From JBDREC01 sp043820105 [NCBI: Pseudomonadota bacterium] (GTDB lineage: Bacteria > Bdellovibrionota_F > JAHFAK01): DNA of 64,000 nt. The notes under the pieces were generated by a model, which was not told where the DNA came from, made no database searches, and worked only from the letters and a program-made list of their open reading frames with translations. Below are positions 25,557 to 33,376 of this stretch, piece after piece. Position 1 is the stretch's first letter; every line of letters starts with the position of its first letter. A program made the position numbers and the translations under genes. The DNA is taken from contig JBDREC010000049.1 of NCBI GenBank assembly GCA_043820105.1, forward strand, positions 1 to 64,000, in the 5' to 3' direction.

Positions 25557-25729
25557 TTCGGTTTAGGTTACGAGGCCAGTATCGTAGGTGGGTTAAGGTG
25601 ACGAGTCGGTATAGGTATTGAAACGGTGATGGTTTGGGTAACGATCGATAAACCACCAAGCGATGCGATGCCCAAACCGTGACGTCACCTAAACCTTTGG
25701 ACGATACGGGCTTCGTCACCGAAACCGAA
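25557..25729. repeat. 173-bp GC-rich imperfect palindrome in the regulator leader
   Basis: Left arm begins TTCGGTTTAGGTTACGAGGC and pairs, with mismatches, with the right arm that ends TTCGTCACCGAAACCGAA. The centre is near CGATCG at 25642-25647. Each arm is itself built of repeats of GGTTTAGGTGACGA at matching spacings (about 31, 17 and 24 bp), so the element looks like an inverted duplication of a repeat array. GC content is far above its surroundings. It lies immediately downstream of an extended -10 promoter for the regulator, so it would be transcribed as a long hairpin leader. Confidence 0.75.
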
Positions 25730-25738
25730 ATTATAGCA
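25730..25738 (-). promoter_or_regulatory. Extended -10 promoter (TGCTATAAT) of the giant regulator
   Basis: TGC-TATAAT on the minus strand is placed so that transcription would begin at the outer edge of the palindrome, giving a leader of about 255 nt before ATG 25466. The -35 region is weak. Confidence 0.6.
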
Positions 25739-25746
25739 ATAAAAAA

Positions 25747-25772
25747 GGGAAGCCAAACGTCGTTGACTTCCC
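25747..25772 (-). terminator. Orphan Rho-independent terminator
   Basis: GGGAAG/CTTCCC with inner CAA/TTG pairing is followed by TTTTTT on the minus strand. No gene on that strand precedes it for more than 170 bp, so it either insulates the regulator promoter or ends a short unannotated RNA from the 25773-25950 interval. Confidence 0.7.
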
Positions 25773-26007
25773 AGCATCCTAAACTATGGGAACATGAAAC
25801 TTATTTATATGTAATAGCGAAGGGTGTGCCATTTTAGGTGCCCAATACAAAAGACAATAAAAACAAGCATGTATGGCCTTTTATGTGCCTATTATTTTGT
25901 TAAAGTAAATAGGAATAATTACCTTGTTGTAAATTTTGTAAACATATTTGACATTTTTTTTCTTAATACTTACAGCTTACCACCTACCACTTAATATTGT
26001 ACTTGGT
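25773..26007. other. Intergenic region; possible small minus-strand RNA
   Basis: AT-rich, no coding frame supported. Two similar words, GTGCCATTTTAGGTGCCC (25829 region) and GGCCTTTTATGTGCC (25875 region), stand out. Together with the downstream minus-strand terminator they could belong to a small RNA. TTACCACCTACCACTTA repeats follow at 25977. Confidence 0.3.
25976..25996. repeat. TTACCACYTACCACTTA micro-repeat
   Basis: Two tandem copies of CTTACCAC/CTACCAC. The same word occurs at 26239-26263 and 49186-49202, and inverted (GTCGTAAGTGGTAAG) at 29862-29885 and 49129-49158. Confidence 0.7.
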
Positions 26008-26136
26008 TTGGTGGAAAATGCTGCTTGCAAAGAAGCTATGTTTGATGAGTTCCTTAATATGGGAGATGAAGAGGCAAAAACAATTCAGCATCTTGGAGGA
26101 AATAAATTTATTTACCCCTCTGATGAAATAATATAA
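26008..26136 (+). pseudogene. Gene fragment (C-terminal about 42 codons)
   Basis: The frame L-V-E-N-A-A-C-K-E-A-M-F-D-E-F-L-N-M-G-D-E-E-A-K-T then H-L-G-G-N-K-F ends in TAA. It reads like the C-terminal end of a soluble protein. It has no ribosome site and is joined on its left to intergenic micro-repeats, so it is probably a remnant. The parent family is not recognised. Confidence 0.35.
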
Positions 26137-26190
26137 AAACCAAAAAAATTAAAAAAAATCATCTCACCTGTTTTCTTTTTAAAAAAAATC

Positions 26191-26199
26191 TGCTATAAT
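26191..26199 (+). promoter_or_regulatory. Extended -10 promoter (TGCTATAAT)
   Basis: TGC-TATAAT about 90 bp before the ATG at 26292, with TTACCAC repeats inside the leader (26239-26263). Confidence 0.6.
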
Positions 26200-26238
26200 T
26201 AAAAATTAGTAGAGTTGAGTAAGAGTGTATGTAAAGTT

Positions 26239-26263
26239 ATTGCTTACCACTTACCACTTATAA
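26239..26263. repeat. TTACCACTTA micro-repeat in leader
   Basis: Tandem CTTACCACTTACCACTTATA inside the predicted 5' leader of the next gene; same family as at 25976. Confidence 0.7.
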
Positions 26264-26291
26264 CTTATCACATATTTCAAGGAGGGGTGCT

Positions 26292-27899
26292 ATGAGTTCC
26301 AAAAACACCAAACACAAGCTGCCTAAAGAGGCTTTATTAGGCTTGGTTCTAATCGTCGTGCTAATTATCGCTTCATTTGGTATTGTTGGCAAAGGTTGCG
26401 GTGGAGATGATTCAGCTGATACGAAATCTGCTGACTGGCTAGAATCTTCATCTGATATGAGTAGTGTTTCAATAAAAGCTTTTGAGCTTATTGAGGATAT
26501 TATTACTATTAATAGTTCCTCTCTTAGTATTTTTGCCTATGATGCAGATGACGCTACTGCTGCAAGTTGTGAAAATTTGAGCTTTGAAGATGGCTCTGCT
26601 GAATGTCCAATGGAACTTCCAATAAATATAAAATATCGTTTTGTAGCTAACTATCAATATACTGAAAATTTTATTACAAAAGAGGTCTCAGGTGAAGCAA
26701 CTGAAATGATTGATCAACTTGAAGAAACCGTTCAAATTACACTAAATATAGGTGACAATGAAGGATCTTTATCCTTTTCATTTAATTCAGATGTTACAGT
26801 TGAAGTTGGAACAAATCAGTATCCAGAATATGCAGTTGATGAAAGTAAAATAAAGGTTGATATAGCACAGGGTATTTTAAGTATAATGTTAGATGGAGCC
26901 TTTGCTTTTAATGATCCAGATAGTTCACAAGATCTTTGCTATGTGGAAGGAGCAATTGATATAAAAGTTTATAAAAAAGCAACTCTATCAAAAATGGGTG
27001 ACCAGGCTATCTATTCAGAAGTCGAGCTTGATGGAATAGCTGCTCCAAGTAGTGCAGCGGAAATGTCTTGTGCTGATGGTGATTATTGCTGCGCCAGGAT
27101 TGGTGTTTTAACTTCCAACGTGACTTGTGGGGATGAAGTGAAACTTCTTGTTTCAGCAACAGATGATCATGACGCTAAAACTTCTTATTCAGTTTTCTTT
27201 GAAGTTCCAAATGACCCTGATTGTGATGCGGATGCAGGAGACGGTGATGGCGATGGTGACGGTGATGGCGACTTAACTCCAATTCCAGTTCGACTTGATT
27301 CAGATGGTGATGGAGTTATAGATGTTTTTGACAATTGTCCAAATGATGTAAATGCAGATCAGGCTGATGAAGATAATGATGGATTAGGCGATGAATGTGA
27401 TCCTCTGACACTAGGAGAAGGTGACTTAATACTGCCTGATAGAGATAGTGATGGTATTCATGACGACTTTGATAATTGTCCAGATATAGCAAATAACGAT
27501 CAAAAAGATGCTGATGGTGATGGTCTGGGAGATGAGTGTGATCCTGATACACTAACAATACTACCAATAGATCAAGATCCTGATAATGATGGTGTTACAA
27601 CTCTTGGTGGTGATAATTGTCCTTATGTCGCCAATAACAATCAGGCTGATGAAGATGCAGATGGTGTTGGGGATGTTTGTGATAACTGTTTAAGTGTTGC
27701 TAATGCTGATCAAGCAGATAGTGATGAAGATGGAAGAGGAGATGCCTGTGAATTTAATCATGCTATACCAAGAGATCCTGAACTTGGATTAGATGAACCT
27801 GGTGATTTTGAAAAGTATGAGCCTCTTGAAAAATTCGAACCTGAAAGAGCAATAGATCTAGATAGGTTGAACTCTAGAATTAATGTGCCTAAATTATAA
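26292..27899 (+). CDS. Membrane-anchored protein with Gly-Asp linker and thrombospondin type 3 repeats
   Basis: 535 residues. An N-terminal helix (about 16-33) anchors it; G-K-G-C-G-G-D-D follows, but the residues before Cys fit a lipobox poorly. Residues 45-310 form a beta-rich domain with several Cys (C-Y-V-E-G, D-Y-C-C). A (Gly-Asp)n linker encoded by GATGGT-type hexamers (27237-27273) leads to four calcium-binding TSP3-like repeats with D-x-D-x-D-G and D-N-C-P signatures. The C-terminus is acidic. It is likely on the cell surface and Ca-dependent. AAGGAGGGG precedes the ATG. The GD linker ties it to the lipoproteins at 50-57 kb. Confidence 0.8.
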   Translation: MSSKNTKHKLPKEALLGLVLIVVLIIASFGIVGKGCGGDDSADTKSADWLESSSDMSSVSIKAFELIEDIITINSSSLSIFAYDADDATAASCENLSFEDGSAECPMELPINIKYRFVANYQYTENFITKEVSGEATEMIDQLEETVQITLNIGDNEGSLSFSFNSDVTVEVGTNQYPEYAVDESKIKVDIAQGILSIMLDGAFAFNDPDSSQDLCYVEGAIDIKVYKKATLSKMGDQAIYSEVELDGIAAPSSAAEMSCADGDYCCARIGVLTSNVTCGDEVKLLVSATDDHDAKTSYSVFFEVPNDPDCDADAGDGDGDGDGDGDLTPIPVRLDSDGDGVIDVFDNCPNDVNADQADEDNDGLGDECDPLTLGEGDLILPDRDSDGIHDDFDNCPDIANNDQKDADGDGLGDECDPDTLTILPIDQDPDNDGVTTLGGDNCPYVANNNQADEDADGVGDVCDNCLSVANADQADSDEDGRGDACEFNHAIPRDPELGLDEPGDFEKYEPLEKFEPERAIDLDRLNSRINVPKL

Positions 27900-27948
27900 T
27901 TGGCTTATATGCAATAATTCTTCACATTTCTTTAATTAATAAATTCCA

Positions 27949-29232
27949 TTAAAATAGATTTAAACAAAATTTAAGATTCCAATTTACTTCTGGCAATAAA
28001 GCATTCCTCAAAATGATTTGTGTTCCAGCTTTGCTTTTTTCTAACAACTGGCTTTTAATAAGATCAATTGTAAGCATTGATTTAGCCAAATTATCATAGT
28101 CTATAAAAGTTTCTAATCGATCTATAATAAATCGAGCATATTGGGCCTGGGTTTCCACTATTTTTATTAACTTGAGAATTGCTTCATCAATTACTTTTTT
28201 ACTTATGTGTGGAAAGGTGGTGGAATTTTCAAAGATTCTTTTTATGATCGTTAAAACGGCAATTTCTTGAAGATATTTTTTTGAAGGCCCAGCTAATTTT
28301 GCATCATTTGCTTTACTAAAGATTAAATATAAAAGCTCGAGTTCAACAAATATCGGTGGATTATCTGAGCTTCTGTACCTATGCAAAAATGCTTCTTGAA
28401 TTAATGCAAAATAATCATTTGATTTAATAGCCAGGTCAGCAAGAGCATTGCCTGCAAACTTTGGCAAATCGGGAATACCTCGTTGCATTTCATTTATTAA
28501 AATTGATACAATTTCATCTTTAAAAAATAGCCTTGATGAAGCTATTAAGCCTTCATGAGCTATCATTATTTTGATTCCCAGTTTCTTATGTCTTATATTT
28601 TCCTCTTCTATTAATGCTTCAATCATTTCTTTTGTATTACCAGCCGGATTAAACTCAAGGAAAAGTGCAAATTTTTCAATGGCTCTTTTTTCAGTATCGA
28701 TTATTAGAGAAGCTGAAAATAAGACATCTATTATTTTTAAATATGAATCTCGAATTGTTTTTATGGTTTCACTGGCTTCCAGGATCTCAATGTCATTTGT
28801 TGTGCTTGAAATATGATGGAAATAGGCAGATAGACTGATTCCAAAGCTTGCCAGAAAATCAATTGCAAAAAAGGATGCTCGTGATCCAGCATATTTTCTA
28901 ATAACGTCATTAAAAGTATTAATGCTATCTTGGCATGACCCTGAATGTTTTAAGTTTAAAATAATCACACTTGCTTTTGGAGAGATGTCTGTAAGATATT
29001 CAGCCAAAAGCATCTCTTCTTCAGAAGAAAGCCTATAAAGTTGCGGAAGTACACTATCTGGATTGAGATGTGCTGCCAGGGTTCCGATATTTTGTGATAT
29101 AAGACCATCATGATCTGTTAATCTATTAAGAATCAAATTATCTAAAGCATTTTTTTCTGTTTCATTGGCAAAAATATTTAAGGAAAGACTAAAAAATATT
29201 ATTATACTATAAGAAAAAGCCAGCAGTTTCAT
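27949..29232 (-). CDS. Exported helical-repeat protein, unknown function
   Basis: 427 residues from ATG 29232, which gives a clean signal peptide (M-K-L-L, hydrophobic core, I-F-A-N); an ATG 16 codons earlier would precede it with a polar tail and is less likely. The mature protein is all-helical, with Leu/Ile-rich stretches of about 35-40 residues resembling HEAT/ARM-type repeats. There is no lipobox, catalytic motif or membrane segment. It converges on the TSP3-repeat gene with a 49-bp gap. Function not recognised. Confidence 0.65.
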   Translation of the reverse strand: MKLLAFSYSIIIFFSLSLNIFANETEKNALDNLILNRLTDHDGLISQNIGTLAAHLNPDSVLPQLYRLSSEEEMLLAEYLTDISPKASVIILNLKHSGSCQDSINTFNDVIRKYAGSRASFFAIDFLASFGISLSAYFHHISSTTNDIEILEASETIKTIRDSYLKIIDVLFSASLIIDTEKRAIEKFALFLEFNPAGNTKEMIEALIEEENIRHKKLGIKIMIAHEGLIASSRLFFKDEIVSILINEMQRGIPDLPKFAGNALADLAIKSNDYFALIQEAFLHRYRSSDNPPIFVELELLYLIFSKANDAKLAGPSKKYLQEIAVLTIIKRIFENSTTFPHISKKVIDEAILKLIKIVETQAQYARFIIDRLETFIDYDNLAKSMLTIDLIKSQLLEKSKAGTQIILRNALLPEVNWNLKFCLNLF

Positions 29233-29337
29233 TGTTGGGTCCCCGCTTTTTGAGTTTAATAATATACTATCTTGTTTCATATAGCATGGGAATAGTATTT
29301 AAGTCAATTAAATATTGCACCGCGGCAATTGCGTTGT

Positions 29338-29841
29338 TTAGGTAATGTTTTTAAGAAACTCAATAGCTTCATCAAAATTTGGTTCATCGGTTACTTCATT
29401 AACAAGCTGAAAATAAATAATAGAATTATCTTTATCTAATATCATTATGGATCTTGCCAAAAGTCCAAGTTCCTTAATCAAGAGGCCATAAGCCTGGCCA
29501 AAATTATTATCCCTGTAATCAGAGCCAGTAATAACACCTTTTATTCCATTTGTTTCACAAAAGCGAGCGTGAGCAAAGGGCAAATCTTTACTAACACCTA
29601 ATACAATAATATTTTCTGACAATTCAGATGCAATTTTATTAAAACGTCTAACTTGAGCATCGCATACCGGTGTATCTAGTGATGGAAAAGTTGTTATAAT
29701 CTTAATTTTATCTGAAAAATCACTTAGCTTGATTTCTTCAAGTGATTGTGAATGCAAAATAAAGTCAGGGGCCTTATCTCCAACGCTTATTTCATTTCCC
29801 TCTAAGTTCATTGTATTTCCTTTAAATTTAACTTCTTTCAT
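29338..29841 (-). CDS. tpx: Thiol peroxidase (atypical 2-Cys peroxiredoxin)
   Basis: Reduces H2O2 and organic peroxides using thioredoxin. 167 residues from the ATG after AAAAGGAGATACAAA; a TTG 18 codons upstream falls in micro-repeat DNA and is rejected. The peroxidatic Cys is in S-L-D-T-P-V-C-D and the resolving Cys in R-F-C-E-T-N-G, both typical of Tpx, followed by G-S-D-Y-R and F-G-x-x-Y-G. Cytoplasmic, no signal. A thioredoxin reductase is encoded at 62019 in the same window. Confidence 0.95.
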   Translation of the reverse strand: MKEVKFKGNTMNLEGNEISVGDKAPDFILHSQSLEEIKLSDFSDKIKIITTFPSLDTPVCDAQVRRFNKIASELSENIIVLGVSKDLPFAHARFCETNGIKGVITGSDYRDNNFGQAYGLLIKELGLLARSIMILDKDNSIIYFQLVNEVTDEPNFDEAIEFLKNIT

Positions 29842-29861
29842 TTTGTATCTCCTTTTTTTAA

Positions 29862-29886
29862 GTCGTAAGTCGTAAGTGGTAAGTTT
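29862..29886. repeat. GTCGTAAGTGGTAAG micro-repeat
   Basis: AAGTCGTAAGTCGTAAGTGGTAAG, three degenerate 8-bp units, just upstream of the tpx ribosome site. It is the inverse complement of the TTACCACTTA family. Confidence 0.75.
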
Positions 29887-30119
29887 AATTTGCAAGCTTT
29901 ATGCCAAATTTATTAACATAGATGTTATGATTGTAAGCTAATGAATATCAAGAGAAATAAATTAGGTTTTATTTGTTGATTGTTTATTCATATAGTTTTT
30001 TTTGTTCCAATACTGTTTCACTTCTGTTTCAAAATTCTGGGTTATAAATTAATCAATTGTTATTTTCCATTATTTTTTTTATCATAATTCAACTTTTATT
30101 CAACAAAAGGAGAATTAAA

Positions 30120-31139
30120 TTGGTAGCTAGTAAAAAGGTGGGGTTTACTATTGAACAGTTTATTATTAATCAACAAAGCTGTCATCCTGGAGCTTCAGGA
30201 ACTTTATCATTAATTCTGTATGATATTGCTTTGGCTGCAAAAATTATTTCACGCGAAGTAAATAAGGCGGGTCTTGTTTCCATTCTGGGTTACACTGGAG
30301 AAGACAATGTGCATGGAGAAGCTGTTAAGAATGTTGATGCTTTTTCAAACAATGTGATGATTAAATCAATGGAAAATACTGGCAGACTTTGTGGAATGGT
30401 TTCAGAAGAAAGCGAAGAGATAATTCCTATTCCCCTGGAATATGATCTCGGTCCTTATGTGATTGTTTTTGATCCGCTTGATGGTTCTTCGAATATGGAT
30501 GTAAATGTTTCCATTGGAACAATTTTTTCAATTTACAGGAAAATTGATTTAGATGGAAAAAAGGCTTGTGAAAAGGACTTTTTGCAGCCTGGTAATAAAT
30601 TGGTTGCAGCTGGTTATGTAATTTATGGATCTTCAACAATGCTTGTTTATTCTACTGGCAATGGAGTGCATGGTTTTACTCTTGATCCTAGCATTGGCGA
30701 ATTTTTACTTTCTCATGAAAAGATTCAAATACCTAAGCATTGTAAATATTATAGTGTAAATGAATCATATTTTGAACTTTTCCCCAAACCTATTAAAGAT
30801 TATATTTCTTGTTTAAAGCCCAAGAATGCTTCTGAGTTGGGAACAAAAGCATCATTAAGATACATTGGTTCCCTGGTTTCAGATTTTCATAGAAATCTGC
30901 TTGATGGCGGAATTTATCTTTATCCACCAACTGACAATAGTCCTCAGGGAAAGCTCCGGCTTTTATATGAATGTATTCCACTTGCTTTTATTGCTAAAAG
31001 TGCAGGTGGTTATGCAAGTAATGGTTATCAGGATTTGCTGACAATAGAAGCAGATAATATTCATCAAAGGTCGCCACTTTATATAGGAAATGAAAAAGAA
31101 GTTAGAGAGCTTGAAAACATATTAAGAGAACATACCTAG
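30120..31139 (+). CDS. fbp: Fructose-1,6-bisphosphatase class I
   Basis: Hydrolyses fructose-1,6-bisphosphate in gluconeogenesis. 339 residues from TTG 30120, placed seven bases after AAAGGAG; the longer frame would add a hydrophobic stretch without ribosome site. Signatures: G-Y-T-G-E-D-N-V-H-G-E, S-E-E-S-E-E, F-D-P-L-D-G-S-S-N (metal and phosphate binding), G-T-I-F-S-I, G-K-L-R-L-L-Y-E, A-G-G-Y-A and H-Q-R-S-P. Length is normal for class I. It is followed closely by tatD and tcdA, possibly in one transcript. Confidence 0.93.
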   Translation: MVASKKVGFTIEQFIINQQSCHPGASGTLSLILYDIALAAKIISREVNKAGLVSILGYTGEDNVHGEAVKNVDAFSNNVMIKSMENTGRLCGMVSEESEEIIPIPLEYDLGPYVIVFDPLDGSSNMDVNVSIGTIFSIYRKIDLDGKKACEKDFLQPGNKLVAAGYVIYGSSTMLVYSTGNGVHGFTLDPSIGEFLLSHEKIQIPKHCKYYSVNESYFELFPKPIKDYISCLKPKNASELGTKASLRYIGSLVSDFHRNLLDGGIYLYPPTDNSPQGKLRLLYECIPLAFIAKSAGGYASNGYQDLLTIEADNIHQRSPLYIGNEKEVRELENILREHT

Positions 31140-31159
31140 TTATTTGGAGTTCTTCATAA

Positions 31160-31948
31160 ATGCAAATATTTGATAGCCATATACATCTACAGGATCAAAG
31201 GATTTATCCACAGATAAATAACTTACTATTAAAAGCAAAAGCAAAAGGAATCATGCGATTTTTATGCTGTGGCACATCAGAAAAAGATTGGAAGAAGGTT
31301 TCATTCTTAGCCAAAAAATATAATGAGCTAATTCCTTCTTATGGTTTGCACCCTTGGTTTATTGAGCAAAGAACTGATAATTGGTTTGCTACTTTATGTA
31401 AATATATTGATGAAAATAATTCCTTGGTATGTATTGGCGAAATTGGTTTAGATCATGGGCTAATCAAAAGAGATGATGCTTTACAAGAAGAAGTTTTTAT
31501 AAAACAACTCTTGCATGCAAAAGAAAATAAGCTGCCAGTATCTATTCATTGTAGACGTGCCTGGGATAGGGTGATTTATTTTCTCCAAAAGTACGGCCCT
31601 TTTGAAAAAGGCTTACTTATTCATTCATATTCTGGATCAGAAGAATTGATTGAGAAACTAGTTTCCTTAAATGTATATTTTAGTTTTTCAGGAACCCTTA
31701 CTTTTTCTGGCAATAAAAGAGCTCATAAAGCTATTGTGAAGGTGCCATCAGATAGACTGTTCCTTGAAACAGATGCTCCTGATATGCTGCCTGTTATTAA
31801 AGGTGTATACAATAAAGATGTTTCTAATATTCCTGAAAATATTATTTATGTTTACGAAAAAGCTGCAATGCTTTTGGGTATTACTGTTTCTGAACTCGCT
31901 AGAATTACTTGGGAAAATTCTGAAAGGCTTTTTACACATGTCAGATAG
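31160..31948 (+). CDS. tatD: TatD-family metal-dependent hydrolase (DNase)
   Basis: 262 residues forming a TIM-barrel amidohydrolase. D-S-H-I-H gives the first metal His pair, G-E-I-G-L-D the Glu, S-I-H-C-R and H-S-Y-S-G further His ligands, and E-T-D-A-P the catalytic Asp. The usual P-x-R after the last motif is altered (D-M-L-P). Family members degrade single-stranded DNA or process tRNA ends. It overlaps the next gene by 11 bp, so translational coupling is likely. Start ATG is weakly preceded by GGAG. Confidence 0.88.
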   Translation: MQIFDSHIHLQDQRIYPQINNLLLKAKAKGIMRFLCCGTSEKDWKKVSFLAKKYNELIPSYGLHPWFIEQRTDNWFATLCKYIDENNSLVCIGEIGLDHGLIKRDDALQEEVFIKQLLHAKENKLPVSIHCRRAWDRVIYFLQKYGPFEKGLLIHSYSGSEELIEKLVSLNVYFSFSGTLTFSGNKRAHKAIVKVPSDRLFLETDAPDMLPVIKGVYNKDVSNIPENIIYVYEKAAMLLGITVSELARITWENSERLFTHVR

Positions 31949-32678
31949 ATTTTTAAGAACAGAAATGCTGCTTGGAAAAAAGAATCTTGATAAATTGAAA
32001 GGGGCGAGCATTACTGTTGTTGGTTTAGGAGCAGTTGGATCCTTCGCCACCGAAGCCCTTGCACGCATGGGAATTGGTTCATTGAATTTAATTGATTTTG
32101 ATATAGTTAATGAAAGTAATATAAACAGGCAGCTTTATGCCCTTGACTCAACTGTTGGAAAAAAGAAAGTAAAGCTTGCAGGAAAAAGAGTTTTAGATAT
32201 TAATCCAAACTGTAATGTTCAAGCGTATGATATCTTTTTAGATGAAGCAAACTGTTATAAAGTTCTAAGTTCTTGCAAAAGTGATTTGATAGTTGATGCA
32301 ATTGATAGCTTATCATCAAAAATTCACTTAATAAAAACCTGTGTTGAGAATTCTTTTCCTTTAATTTCATCAATGGGAGCTGCCAGGAAAACAGACCCAT
32401 CTTTAATTAGAACTGGCGACCTTTCTGAAACTAAAAATTGCAGGCTCGCATTTTACTTAAGAAAAAAACTAAGAAAATATGGTATTGAAAAGGGAGTAAA
32501 ATGTGTTTACTCCCTTGAACTGACACAAGAACATTTTTTTGAGCCTCCTAAAGATTCTTATTATGTAAATGATAAATATAGAAAGGATAATCCAAAGGGA
32601 AGCCTGCCATATATTACAGGGATTTTTGGTTTAATGATCGCTAATGAGGTTGTTAAGAAGATAATTGAAAAATATTAA
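31938..32678 (+). CDS. tcdA: tRNA threonylcarbamoyladenosine dehydratase (ThiF/E1-like)
   Basis: 246 residues from the ATG inside the tatD end; the much longer upstream frame is only a shadow of tatD. F-L-R-T-E-M-L-L-G opens the protein. The ATP-binding G-L-G-A-V-G-S, D-F-D-x-V and N-x-N-R-Q segments of E1-like enzymes follow. D-A-I-D-S and G-A-A-R-K-T-D-P are typical of TcdA/CsdL, which cyclises t6A37 in ANN-decoding tRNAs. Cys residues are scattered near the C-terminus. Downstream it overlaps a convergent gene by 26 bp. Confidence 0.9.
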   Translation: MSDRFLRTEMLLGKKNLDKLKGASITVVGLGAVGSFATEALARMGIGSLNLIDFDIVNESNINRQLYALDSTVGKKKVKLAGKRVLDINPNCNVQAYDIFLDEANCYKVLSSCKSDLIVDAIDSLSSKIHLIKTCVENSFPLISSMGAARKTDPSLIRTGDLSETKNCRLAFYLRKKLRKYGIEKGVKCVYSLELTQEHFFEPPKDSYYVNDKYRKDNPKGSLPYITGIFGLMIANEVVKKIIEKY

Positions 32679-33114
32679 ACTTTATTAAAGTGAATTGAAA
32701 TTTCAATATTTCTGATTTTATATCTAAAAAGGATTTATAATCATTTGCAATTTCAGGACCATATTTCAATGCAAGGGTGTCAATTTTTTCTTTCAGCTCA
32801 TCTTCAATATAATGTTTTATTTTTGAGGCCATATCTAGTTGACAAGCGGTGTCTTGAATAACTTCACTGTGCTTAAAAAAATTATCAAAAGCCTGATTTA
32901 ATTTGTACTTCATTTCAATAATAGTTTTTTGTGCAGGTAAAAATGTGAAAATTTTGTGGAGATTAATCTGCGGCTCATTTAAAAAGAGTTCCTCCCCGCA
33001 TGAGATGGCTTTTAATGCTAATTCAGTATTATCCTTTGGTTCTTGTGCAAAAGATATATTTACAGTATTAAAAAATATTAGAATGATTGATATTATAAAT
33101 GCCTTTGTTTTCAC
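32653..33114 (-). CDS. Small exported helical protein, unknown
   Basis: 153 residues starting at GTG. A signal peptide (K-T-K, hydrophobic core, I-S-F-A-Q) is clear. The mature part is helical and charged, with two Cys (I-S-C-G-E and T-A-C-Q-L) that could form one disulfide. No motif is recognised. The 3' end overlaps tcdA by 26 bp on the opposite strand. The ribosome site is weak. Confidence 0.6.
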   Translation of the reverse strand: MKTKAFIISIILIFFNTVNISFAQEPKDNTELALKAISCGEELFLNEPQINLHKIFTFLPAQKTIIEMKYKLNQAFDNFFKHSEVIQDTACQLDMASKIKHYIEDELKEKIDTLALKYGPEIANDYKSFLDIKSEILKFQFTLIKFNIFQLSS

Positions 33115-33376
33115 TTATAGTCTTTGTTCTTATAAATTTAGAATAAAGAATTCAAATGCAAGGATTGTGCCTGTTTGTTATTATCCAAAGAACCGAATCA
33201 TATTAAATTGTTATTGTTTTGGGGGATTTTTAGTTGTGTTCAAAATTTGCTTAATTTCCTTTTTATTGCTTAAAAAAAGCACATATATTTAATTTAAATA
33301 GCTCATGTTTTTTGTTTGAAATATAGAGTTTCAATTCATACAATAGTTTTTTTTATTAAATAAAAAAGATGGGTAT

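Noticed and set aside
25447-25719. 90-codon minus-strand frame across the palindrome.
   Set aside because: It follows from the repeat structure, has no ribosome site and runs into the regulator frame out of phase.
32903-33292. 129-codon plus-strand frame over the small exported protein.
   Set aside because: It lies opposite a gene with a clear signal peptide and has no ribosome site.
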